NCBI GenBank assembly: GCA_964019425.1
Contig: OZ025794.1
Location: forward strand, 682,001-746,000
Reading direction: 5' to 3'
DNA length: 64,000 nt
From: Flectonema sp. DT1601
Lineage: Eukaryota; Euglenozoa; Diplonemea; Diplonemida; Diplonemidae
The position numbers were made by a program, and so were the translations under genes. The notes below the pieces were generated by a model that ran no database searches, had not been told where the DNA came from, and saw only the letters and a list, made by a program, of their open reading frames with translations. Each line of letters begins with the position of its first letter. Positions within the stretch are counted from its first letter, which is position 1. Shown here piece after piece: positions 49,890 to 59,361 of the stretch.

Positions 49890-50604
49890 CGCAACTTAGC
49901 ATATTAAAGTAACTATAGGTTTCGAGAGTAATCCATATACCTCTTACCTCTATTCTCTCTCATCAGTTATGGTGTAGAAGTAAGTCAGTCAAATGTTGAG
50001 ACTGAGTCATTCCAGTTTGCAGGACTGGAATGTAGTTACTTTAAGTTTCATGTTCATAATAAAAAATAAAAAAAAAGGGGGAAGAAGAAAAAAAAAAAAA
50101 AAATGAACAAAAAAAATAATAATGCCCGACTCCATACTCCCAAGAGAGAGAAATTTAAAAAGATTTTCATAAAACTCTATTGTTTTGATGGGCCTTTTTT
50201 GTTCAATTCACACTTTGTGTGAAAGCGGAAGATAAAAATAAAAAATCTGAAGAGAATGCAGACATAATAAACAAGTAGTCGTACAATAATTATCAAAAAA
50301 AAAAAAAAAAAAAAAAAACTGACAAAGAACAGAGAATCTGTTACGATAAATTCTCACATGTTTAATCTTTATCTGATCTGCGTTAAACAGAATTCGCGTT
50401 GCTAAACGGTTCCAACGTTTTAATTCCTTTCAAGAGTGCAATTTCTACAGAAAGATATCTCAACAAGCGCGAGATAGTAGCGTTTTTTTATTTATTTACC
50501 TTCACGAAATACATTCGTTCACAATGCTTCCTGAATGCTATTACTTTGAATAATAACATTAAATGCAATTAGAGGGAGGGAGGGTATCAAATCACAAGAT
50601 TGTT

Positions 50605-52140
50605 TTACGGAGGACGAAGTCTTCCTGAAGCATATGCGAGGAGTTTTCTCTTTGGTCCTATTGGTAGTACACTGAGAGTGTCTTCAGAGACGTTTAGAAT
50701 ATCTTGAACTTGATAAATCCCTTGTTGTTGAAGTATTTGAGTAAACTTACCCAATCCTCTAGCTGCTAGCCAAGAGTTCAAGTTCGATCCCGAGTGAGGT
50801 GAAGGTGATGGTACAGTCCCCGTCCTCGCACGCGGAGGAGAACTTGGAGATCCTCCAACAACAACACTACTGACGGCCCTTTCCGACATCGCGTAGTCCA
50901 ACTCCGATGGTTGTAAACCTCCTCCGTAGTGTTGCTGTCCGGGTGGTAGCTGATGATGTTGTTGAATTCTGTTACCAACAGTAGGCTGTTGATAAATTAT
51001 AGATCCGCTAGACACTCTCTCAGCTGTTTCCCTCTCAAGAGGAGTCATGTCTCTCATACTCGGTTCTATTTGATTCATTCGCGGACTCGGTGGAGGTAGT
51101 GGAGGTAATCCCAAAGTTGGTGACATCAGTAAACTGTTGTTCGGACCAGCTGAACGACTTCTTCCTCGTGAAATGGACCTGCGCGGCGTCCCCTTCGGAC
51201 TTCGTCCTGTTGGTGACCTCGCCCAAGTGCCGCCAACATGAAGAACACCCCCACTTTTATTTGTTCCTGTTGGTGATGTTTCGACTCTGGAGTCATGTCT
51301 CTCTGGACTTCTCCCTCTCGTTGAGGCGCCAGCAACTGGCGAACGAGGCGAACGAGGTGAGCGAGAGCGCGGAGACCTTGGTCCTCCTCCACTTCCAATG
51401 AGACCGTTCATATTTAAAGCCCCTACGATACCCACACGTGGAGATCTGGGTGAGCGAGGTGCTGAATGGTTACGGGAGCGCGGCGATGACATAACAGGAG
51501 AGCGAGGTGACATTGACGGTGATGTGAGGGAAGCGATTGGAGATAGAGATCGGTTCTCGTGATGATTTCTTTTATTGTGTTGCGATGGCGACTTGCGAGA
51601 ACGAGGTGATACCGACTGTCTTCGTACGGAATTTGAAATCGGAGCCTTGGCAGCAAAAAGTCTCTCGAGGGCGGCAGACTCCTCACGACCTCTTCCCTTT
51701 GCATTGTGATAGTCGGCCATTGATATTACCCATTCTCTTAATATTAATCCACAACGAGGTACATCAAATCCAAATGGAACTATCGCAAGCATCTGAACTA
51801 ACGGCTGGACGTGTCTCAATACCCCATGAGGTATCGTTGATCTCTCGAGTGCACGAACACGTACACCAAACTCACGCGGAGAAGAAAGCAGTTGCATTCC
51901 AGGTTTCCAGAAACTTTTCTCACCAGTTCGCTTTATTCGAACAGGTGGTACCGCAAGTAGAGCGCAGACTGCTTCCATCAATCCTTCGATAATTCTAAAT
52001 ATCGTAGTCCCAACTTCGTATGGATATTGAATTAGTTGTTGGTATTCCTCATCTGTAAGTTCCAACACATCTCGAGATGCTTCAATCATGGCATCAACGA
52101 TTTGCTGCCCGTTGCACATCGATTCATCACTGAATGACAT
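50605..52140 (-). CDS. Dynein-stalk-like domain plus SAM domain protein
   Basis: 511 residues, single exon. Residues about 48-165 resemble the dynein heavy-chain stalk tip (microtubule-binding region). LMEAVCALLAVPPVRIK is like the MEAVCxLL-P stretch before the stalk tip. WKPGMQLLSSPREF matches its W-x2-x-x-LL-x-D-x-x-F pattern, and ILREWVISMADYHN matches LCxWVxAMxxYxxV. No AAA+ motor is present. The middle is a Ser/Arg/Pro-rich low-complexity region with many SPR repeats. The last 60 residues form a SAM domain (LNSWLAARGLGKFTQILQQQ, then VSEDTLSVLPIGPKRKLL), which usually oligomerises. A microtubule-associated scaffold is a reasonable inference. Start 19 nt after CATTTTTTTAACAG. Confidence 0.7.
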   Translation of the reverse strand: MSFSDESMCNGQQIVDAMIEASRDVLELTDEEYQQLIQYPYEVGTTIFRIIEGLMEAVCALLAVPPVRIKRTGEKSFWKPGMQLLSSPREFGVRVRALERSTIPHGVLRHVQPLVQMLAIVPFGFDVPRCGLILREWVISMADYHNAKGRGREESAALERLFAAKAPISNSVRRQSVSPRSRKSPSQHNKRNHHENRSLSPIASLTSPSMSPRSPVMSSPRSRNHSAPRSPRSPRVGIVGALNMNGLIGSGGGPRSPRSRSPRSPRSPVAGASTRGRSPERHDSRVETSPTGTNKSGGVLHVGGTWARSPTGRSPKGTPRRSISRGRSRSAGPNNSLLMSPTLGLPPLPPPSPRMNQIEPSMRDMTPLERETAERVSSGSIIYQQPTVGNRIQQHHQLPPGQQHYGGGLQPSELDYAMSERAVSSVVVGGSPSSPPRARTGTVPSPSPHSGSNLNSWLAARGLGKFTQILQQQGIYQVQDILNVSEDTLSVLPIGPKRKLLAYASGRLRPP

Positions 52141-52617
52141 TATGTCGAATCTAGATATCTGTTAAAAAAATGAATTAATAATAATAATTTTAAGAATACA
52201 AAAGATAATATTATTAGGTTCTTATTTAAGTAGCATCGGAAATTCACTTACGTTGCTGCTATAGATAATTAAAACTAAAAAAAAAAGTTCGTTGAAATTT
52301 CATCTTTTTTAGATGCTATATAATCGGATACGATGACAACACTATATTTGGATCATTCTTTTCTTTTTTTTTTTTTTTTTATGAAATTTCAACCAACAGA
52401 ATTGATATTTTTTCTTTAACTATGAAACTATTTTCCTCAATGTGATTTGGTAGGCGAAAGTAGATTTATTGCTACTTTACTTTTTTACTTTTCTTTTTTT
52501 TTTTTTTTTTTTTATTAAGACTGCTAAAGCCTTATTCAAAATCGATGACAGCTCATTGTTTCTACTAACTCGCAAAATAACTCGAATTTTGCAATCAGTC
52601 GTATCGAAATATATAAT
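52141..52617 (-). other. Intergenic, no gene seen
   Basis: Spacer with two T tracts (about 52362-52380 and 52494-52513). No gene or RNA recognised. Confidence 0.6.
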
Positions 52618-53301
52618 TTATTCAGCACTGCGTACAAGAAGATGAGCATCCTTTTCATCAAGGCTGCTGTAGTAATCTTTTACTGTTTCCTTAACCTCAA
52701 ATCCGTACTTTTTATAGAATTCGATCGCAACATCGTTTGAGATCTGAACGTGAAGAGCAATCGATGTAATCAAAGGTGAGTTAAAGGACTGCGTTTTTTT
52801 TAATGTTTTATTTTGATGAAATTATTTACTTTAGATAAGATCATATGATAAAATACATACATCGCTCATAGCATTGCGGAGAAGATACGAAGCAACTCCA
52901 TCTCTTCTGTATGGAGTGAGAACACCCAATGTCATGATGTATAGACGCTTACCTCCTTCTGGGTTTGGTTCCATTCTGCAGCAGATCTCACCAATTAGAG
53001 TGTCACTGTAGTATGCCAACCAAGAAAACTTATTTCCTTGCGAGTACAGATTCTCATAAAAAGTCTTTTGGTATGTCACTGGGTATGTCGCCCTCTGTAA
53101 AATCTTCAACATTTCCATTCTCTTTTCATCCATTCTCATTAACTTAACGTTTTCTGGTTTTCCGAGAGTCTCATCCCATCCCAAGTTGAACTGTTTTTAT
53201 TTCATTTTATTTCCTCTATGAAACGCAATAGACTTCTTCAAACAATAAGAACATACCGGGTCTTTATGGCTCTCTCCCTCTTTCGCTTTGTCTGCTGCCA
53301 T
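52618..53301 (-). CDS. NAA50: NAA50-type N-terminal acetyltransferase
   Basis: Exons 53257-53301, 52861-53190 and 52618-52788 with introns of 66 and 72 bp (both GTATGT...CAG); 181 residues. GNAT fold with NAA50 landmarks: ATYPVTYQKTFY (the substrate-binding FPVxY segment), ICCRMEP, RLYIMTLGVLTPYRRDGVAS (acetyl-CoA loop R-R-x-G-x-A/G). The third exon contains LHVQISNDVAIEFYKKYGF followed by KDYYSSLDEKDAHLL. NAA50 (San) acetylates N-termini, mainly Met followed by hydrophobic residues, and supports sister-chromatid cohesion. The last exon supplies the C-terminal half of the GNAT fold, so the splice model is essential. Start 8 nt after AAGCACTCAG. Confidence 0.93.
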
Positions 53302-53616
53302 ATTGTTTACTGAGTGCTTTCAACGAAGGAATTTAATAGCAGCGAAATATAAGAAAAAGAATTGCAGTCGAACACAGTGAGTAACAGAAATTACTGAGCT
53401 GCGTAGCATAAATAAAAAACAATTGGCGTGTAAATAAATACTAAAAATACCGCAAACAATACAGACAGAAGCTCAGAGAGCAGACAGTTTCAGTCTAAAA
53501 GAAGGCTGCTGATGGTTTACAATTATCGATGACAGATGACACAATGGTAGTACAAGAGAATTAATTCCTGACTTGGGGTCTGAGCACCGCCTCCGAAAGC
53601 ATCAAGCACGGAACTT

Positions 53617-55197
53617 TCATGTGTCACGCTGGAATCTTGCCAACTCTTTCTTCATATTTGTCAACGTGGCTGTCAATTTTAAGTTGTCCTGAGCGTACTG
53701 CCTCGCCAATTCCTTGAGAAGAACAATCTTTTTTGCTTTCTTGCGGACCTGTTCACGCATTGTACGAGTCTGCTCAGAGTAACCCTGTAGAGTGCTGCCT
53801 ACATTCATGAGTGAACTAACAGACTCATCCCAACAGGCTTCGAGGTTAGCAACGTAGTTAACGACATCCTGAAGTTGAGCTTGTTGTGAGACTGACTCGG
53901 CCTTCTCTTGAATTAAATTCTTCTGAAGGTACTTACCATGCTGCTGTGTTCGGTACACTAAGTAGCGATCAGCTGTTTTTGTTGTACCATTTCCACCGCT
54001 AGAGTTTAGCTCATGCATCCCCAGCTCTGCACTTTTAAGCGGAACTACAGCGTGGAAGGGAAGCGGATTAAAGACACCAAAGTCTACGGGATATTTATTC
54101 ATTAAGTAGGCGCAGGTTTTTAGAGTCGAAAAAACAGTTGTTTCGTCCTCCGGTGTGAACGGAGCGAGCCCTCTGTACTTATTGAGATGCAACATAACAC
54201 CAACACAATTATTCAAGTGATCAAATACTGGTAAGCAAAGTAACGAAGCGACATTACCACACTTAAACCCAAGACTCTCACGAGCAACATGAGAAGTGAT
54301 AATATTAATAGCGATACGTGATGTGAATACTGTTCCAACTAAACCAGCTGACGGAGGTAATCTAATTTGATTTGAAGGCGGCAGTCCAGAACCAACACAA
54401 GCTACGGCTTGCAACTCATCCTTCGCAGGTAAATACCTAAACAAAACACCCTTGTCTGCTCTCACTTGCTGAACCACAGCTTCGAGTACTAAATAAACAG
54501 CAGCAGAAAGGAAGTTCACACAAGTAGCGTCAGGTATATTTTTAGGTAATCCTGTTTGATCAGTTATTCGACATTTAATACCTGCAGACATTCGATGTAA
54601 ACAAGCAGCAGTTGATTTCTTCTTCATCGGAGGATTTGGTGCCTTAGGCGATAGAATAATCATCGGATCCAACGGACGTACAGAACTAACGTTGTTGGAA
54701 ACAGGAATACAGAAGTGTGACTTTCGAGCTTTCGGAGAAGGTAATGAAGTCTTCTTAAATGATGTCGGAGATTGTAATTGTGGATGAAATATTGGAGTCA
54801 TTGTTGTGAAGTCCTTTCCTTCACTTTTAAGAGCCTTCAAAAGACTTTGCTGAAGTCTCTGCGCATGTGCTAAATTCTGTGAAGACTTTAGTGAAGCTGT
54901 GACAACCTTTCCAGGAAGTGGTGCTAATGGTTTATTCATATCACTTAGAACTTGTCGTAAGTCGAATACTAATTCTTTTAATCGTTCGCTCCATCTGATG
55001 AGTGTTGAAGCAGTCAACTCGTATGGCATCAATTCGTGTAACTCATCAGCGATCTCCATCACTTTCGTTAGCGATTCCTGTCCTTCACAAATAGCACTCG
55101 CCATCATCTTTTGTTGTTTTACTGCTTGACCATCTAATACCTTTTGGATCTCTTCTTCTTCTTCTGTTACTGCATCATGGACAGGTGGGAACATCAT
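53617..55197 (-). CDS. GAF-domain protein with coiled coils
   Basis: 526 residues from the methionine at 55197, 17 nt after TTTATTTTATTCTTATTAG. The open frame upstream is T-rich and is not used. The N-terminus (about 5-110) is helical and coiled-coil-like. A basic Ser/Pro linker follows. Residues about 230-375 form a GAF-type domain: AVYLVLEAVVQQVRADKGVLF, LQAVACVGSG, LPPSAGLVGTVFTS, LCLPVFDHLNNCVGVMLHLN and LAPFTPEDETTVFSTL. GAF domains bind cyclic nucleotides or other small ligands. The C-terminal 100 residues are again a coiled coil. No phosphodiesterase, cyclase or kinase domain is attached. A cyclic-nucleotide-responsive scaffold is possible and the ligand is unknown. Confidence 0.75.
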   Translation of the reverse strand: MMFPPVHDAVTEEEEEIQKVLDGQAVKQQKMMASAICEGQESLTKVMEIADELHELMPYELTASTLIRWSERLKELVFDLRQVLSDMNKPLAPLPGKVVTASLKSSQNLAHAQRLQQSLLKALKSEGKDFTTMTPIFHPQLQSPTSFKKTSLPSPKARKSHFCIPVSNNVSSVRPLDPMIILSPKAPNPPMKKKSTAACLHRMSAGIKCRITDQTGLPKNIPDATCVNFLSAAVYLVLEAVVQQVRADKGVLFRYLPAKDELQAVACVGSGLPPSNQIRLPPSAGLVGTVFTSRIAINIITSHVARESLGFKCGNVASLLCLPVFDHLNNCVGVMLHLNKYRGLAPFTPEDETTVFSTLKTCAYLMNKYPVDFGVFNPLPFHAVVPLKSAELGMHELNSSGGNGTTKTADRYLVYRTQQHGKYLQKNLIQEKAESVSQQAQLQDVVNYVANLEACWDESVSSLMNVGSTLQGYSEQTRTMREQVRKKAKKIVLLKELARQYAQDNLKLTATLTNMKKELARFQRDT

Positions 55198-55979
55198 TTT
55201 TGTATTTCCTAAACTAATAAGAATAAAATAAACAAACAGTTCCAAGGAACAAAACAGATCTGTTCGCTGTTGCTATTGTCACCTGCTAAAAAAAAAAAAA
55301 AAAGGAATTCAATTATAACAAACAAGTCATCCTTCCTTAACACCAGTCGTATTAAGCACACACTGAAGACATTTAATTTCCTTTTTTCTTTCAGTTTTTT
55401 TTTTTTTTTTTTTTAAAAATGGGTCAGTCCTTTCTTATGGTTGCTGCTTATGTGCAGATTTCAATCCGAAGAAGAATGGTCCCTGCTGGGGGGTCAGTGA
55501 TGACGGATCTGGATACATGTGTTGGAACACAAAAGTGTTTCAAACACGTGCTTCGATAATCAAACAGTAACTCATTAATATATTTTACCTTAGGTCAGTT
55601 ATCTCGTCTACGGCGTGATTTCGTAACAATTGTTGTTGCCACTCGATTCGGTAATAACCAGTTTCTGAATAGCCTCAAATTACGGTTTCCATTTCTTTTT
55701 TAAAATTATCTCATAAAAGATAGAACGCTTACCGTTAGTCCTGATTTTTCGCACCGATTTTGAGATTTCCTACCAAACAAATACGTTCTTTACGTTCTCT
55801 AATCTGTTTAGCAATTGGAAGTGCTCTGTGATAAGAGTTGACTTCTTTTCAAACCTGTTTTTTTTTTTTTTTTTTTTTTCTGATTGTCATCGACGATCCA
55901 CAAAAAGAAGATAGAAGATAACTTTCCCTTTGTGAAAGTAAAGTTCATAGCTACACAATCTATGAAGCTAGTTATTAGG
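55198..55979 (-). other. Intergenic, no gene seen
   Basis: Upstream of the GAF gene and downstream of the O-fucosyltransferase-like gene. T tracts at about 55393-55416 and 55858-55880 and an A tract at 55287-55303. No gene recognised. Confidence 0.55.
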
Positions 55980-57697
55980 TTACATGACAGGTATTCGTGA
56001 AAACCATTCAGAAGAGGGAGACTGCCTATGCAGATTATCATAATTGTTAGGCAACATATGAGAATGAAAACACACCTCGACACGATAACGGACTTCGCTC
56101 TCGCACATATCAAAGTATCAATGATGCTGTCCTCAGTTACCTTACCGGTACCAAGATGGCGAACTGGTGTTGTCTTCAACAAGCTGACGAGTGTTGTCCA
56201 TTCCTGTTATTGTTATTGAGTTGAATATGAACAACAAGTTAGCAAACATTATGTCATAAATTATTATTAAACAACACATACTAATTCTGTAGCATCAGTA
56301 GAGATGTACACAACGAGTTGCGGCTCGCTTTCGATACGCTTGTTGATAGCGTCTGCGTATTTCTGAAGTTCAGGGTAACAGTGTTCGTCTCCCTCAAGTA
56401 CTTCAACGGTACCTGCAGGCTTTAGAATTTTCTCAAAACACATTGTATTAAATCTTTTTGGGTTTTGACAGATCTTTGTGTTGAATGCTTCTGCGCGAGG
56501 GATTCGAACAGCCAGAGATGGCTTCTCTCCCACAACACCCAGACGAGTACCCTCTTCATCTGCTGCTGAACTGTATCTTCCTTTAAACATTAATCTTGAT
56601 CTTGCTCTCCAGAACAAAGCTGATCCGTACTGATCTCTGTCCAAGTACCCTCTGCAGAGTAATTTAAATTCGTTAGTGTGATGCTGAACAGCGCAGTCAT
56701 CACAAAACAGAAATACAGGAGTTTCGATATAGTGATGAAGACTTTCAACAGGACAATCTTCACAAGTTTTAAATGACGTTGGGTACATAAACTTCGTGAT
56801 GTTTAAACCAACAGCGCAGATTGCGTAATTGTATAGAATACGCATCTGTTTATCGATTGTTGTAATTGGAGTGTAGTTGGATCCGACAAAGGTTCCGTGA
56901 CGGAGATCTTGTGTTCCGTAGCGACCATTCCAACCCGGCTTCTGATAATCACCCGACTCACTCTTTGATGGGAAGAATGTCTGCGCTGCGTGTAAGTCCG
57001 AGTCGTACGGAGTCAATCTGATTTCTACTTCACTGCTGTTGACTTCCTTGACAGTCTCATCAATCGCCATTTTAGTTGTGTCCATCCTCTTCCACTTTGC
57101 CACTAAATCCTTCAGGTACGACTCGTCCATTTTAATATTTTCCATTCCGAGTGACTTACGAAGAGCAGCAGTCTCTTCATTCAATCGAACGATGTTTTGA
57201 ATTAAAATAATGGAACGCATTCCCTTCGTTCCTGCGAGCCTCTTGGTCCCGTCGATGAGGTTTCGTGAACGGGAGTCAAGTTCTTTGAAACGCGAATCGC
57301 TTTCGCGTTTTTCGTCAGTCATTTGCTTCTCAAACTGAGCGCGGTCTTCAGAACATTTGATGTTCTTCATTTCCCAGGTGTTGACTTCTTCAGTTAAAGT
57401 GTCTACCAACTTCTCTTGAACGTTATTCTCGTTGTAAAGTTGTGTTGCGTATTTCGATAAATTCTTATCAGCCCAATGCTCTATCTGACTGACCATCGTC
57501 TGATCTCTCTGTTGCTGACATTTCTTAACGGAAGCTCTAACGAGAGTGTTTCTCTTTTGAATTGACAGATTCTTCGTCATGCCTTCACGTTGTTGCTCTC
57601 CAACTCCATAATGATAAAAACAAGCAAACACTACCGACATCAAGACTGCTGCGCATAGTACAGTCCTGCTGTTGTCCTGATTTGCTTTCCCTTTCAT
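55980..57697 (-). CDS. Type II membrane glycosyltransferase, O-fucosyltransferase-like
   Basis: Exons 56282-57697, 56076-56203 and 55980-56025. The introns are 78 bp (GTATGT...AACAG) and 50 bp (GTGTGT...CATAG); 529 residues. N-terminal signal anchor (TVLCAAVLMSVVFACFYHYG), a coiled-coil stem (about 60-200), then a luminal catalytic-looking region. VVYISTDATELEWTTLVSLL continues into TEDSIIDTLICARAKSVIVS and ends in a Ser-rich SRQSPSSEWFSR. This order (T-D...E...D-x-x-I-x-D-x-L-x-C-x-x-A-x-x-x-I-x-S) is typical of the C-terminal half of O-fucosyltransferase-fold enzymes that use GDP-fucose in the ER/Golgi. A clear H-x-R-R-G-D motif is not seen; AVRIPRAEAF may be its equivalent. Family assignment is moderate. 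Confidence 0.6.
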
Positions 57698-58134
57698 CTC
57701 TGCGAGATGTCTGGAGGGGGGATGACTAAGTGATGTTGTAAAATTGAAAAAGTATTACTGAATTGGCTGATAATCTGAAGGGAGTAATTAAAAGTAATTT
57801 GTGTTTATTTTTAACAAGCATCCAAATGGCACATCCGAATACCAACACTACACTGAGTTCGAAACTATAATCGGGCAACGGCTCATAGCAGAACCACATC
57901 AACTTCTTTACGAAACTACAAAAAGCTATTTAGCTCGTTCGCAAAGGAATTAATATTAAAGGTACCAACATGGTTGTTGCTTATAAGGCACCCATCTTAA
58001 TTCGACGAGGGGTTCGGGTGGGAACTTCCGTCACAAATAGACGAACGCGGTAGATGTCTTGCAAACATATAATAATTTTACAACTTATTTTATTTTTTTT
58101 AAATTTATTTTTTCAAAATCGTTGACCAGTGAGG
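57698..58134 (-). other. Intergenic, no gene seen
   Basis: Spacer with the pyrimidine-rich CCCCCCTCCAG acceptor-like site next to the O-fucosyltransferase-like gene. No gene or RNA recognised. Confidence 0.55.
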
Positions 58135-58983
58135 CTATGCAGAAGCCTCAGCCTCCTTCTTTCCTGACTTCTCAGCTGCTTCCTTCTCCAAAGCGTCTTC
58201 CAACTCTCGGAGATAGTTTCTGGCTGGCTCGGCCTCATTCTCGGTAACAAGATTTTGTCCGTCACATGCGAATTTTAATCTATTCTTTGAATCCCTCTTG
58301 AGAATGAATGTACCATTACTGAGTCCGTCTCTTTCTTTACTAGGAGGAGGTCGGTTCTGTTTGTTGTTATTATTTTAACAAAAAGTAGAAAGGAAAAGTT
58401 AATAGATGACATAGTAGTGTAGACATACGGCACTGACTGCTGGTTGTTTCATTTCATAATATGAATAGCCGTACACTTCGTGGTGCGGTTTTGCTCTTTC
58501 GGTGTCGACGGTGTGTCCAAGTAGCGTCTTTTCTTCCTCACTCATCTTGGAAAAAACTTCCGTTAACCATTTTTGGTGTACTTCATGATTGTGGTATGGC
58601 TTCATTGAAATTAGTGTCTGGTCCGCATCAACGATGGTTCCTTTCTTTTCTTGGAGCCAAGCTTTGAACAGTGTACCCCATTCTTCGAAATCTTTGTCAA
58701 TTATGTATGGTCTTCCGTCTTCACGTTTTCTTTTATGGATACTGTTTTATTGTTTTATTGTTGAGATTACAACTCACTAAGCTTCACTTTAACAAGTAAC
58801 AGAGCGGAAAGGTAATGAAAACAAAATAACAAACCCGAGAGGAAACTTTGGCATCGTTTCATCGAGAGGGAAAGGACCCGGTTCTTGAAGCTCAACTGGG
58901 ATGCTTGCGTGATCCCACACACCAAGACAGGTTCTCTTCTGCACCTGAAGTGCTAGTCGCGTGACAGCCCGCGCCGTCTTCAT
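58135..58983 (-). CDS. Unknown protein, three exons, possible mitochondrial presequence
   Basis: Exons 58835-58983, 58429-58741 and 58135-58356; introns of 93 bp (GTTTGT...AACAG) and 72 bp (GTATGT...AACAG) keep phase; 227 residues. The N-terminus MKTARAVTRLALQVQKRT is basic, hydroxylated and amphipathic with no acids, like a mitochondrial targeting peptide. Then comes an aromatic, charged middle (DFEEWGTLFKAWLQEKKG; HQKWLTEVFSKMSEEEKTLL) with HHEVYGYSYYEMKQP. The Lys/Glu/Ala-rich helical C-terminus ends EAEASA. No domain recognised. Composition and size would suit a lineage-specific mitochondrial ribosome or respiratory-complex subunit, but this is a guess. Confidence 0.65.
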
Positions 58984-59361
58984 TCTGAACTAAACCTTTT
59001 AATAGAATATAGTAAAGTTAAGAATCACATCAACAAATACTCCTCCACTACACTCATCTCTCTTTATCTTCGAAGAGAACAGAAATACATTTAGTAGTGA
59101 CCCTGACTAGAGAAAGGTTTTAATAATTGAATGAAAACTATAAAGTGATTAACAACCTATATCTGTGGTGTTGTTGGTGTCTAGATAAGAATGGTCAACA
59201 GATATATTTCTGTTTAACCGTTTCAGAGAGAGGTAGCTTTCAGTTGACTGACGGGTCGACTTAAAAGATCGTTTGCAGACTCGTAAGCAGAGTTGGACAC
59301 GCAGGTTAAGTAAACAAATAACAAAAATAATATCAAATGTTAAGTATAATATGAAGAGAGC
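58984..59361 (-). other. Intergenic, no gene seen
   Basis: Spacer between the unknown mitochondrial-like gene and the glycosidase gene. Nothing recognised. Confidence 0.6.

Larger units (their letters stand above)
49134..50604. other. 1.5-kb non-coding stretch with diverged direct repeat and hairpin
   Basis: No gene supported. It holds a pair of similar sequences of about 90 nt (49378-49472 and 49799-49889), a 9-bp-stem hairpin (50008-50032), a smaller CCCTGG/CCAGGG hairpin near 49613, and poly(A) tracts (about 50088-50103 and 50296-50317). The structure suggests small non-coding RNAs or an old repeat, but no known RNA family was recognised. Confidence 0.5.
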
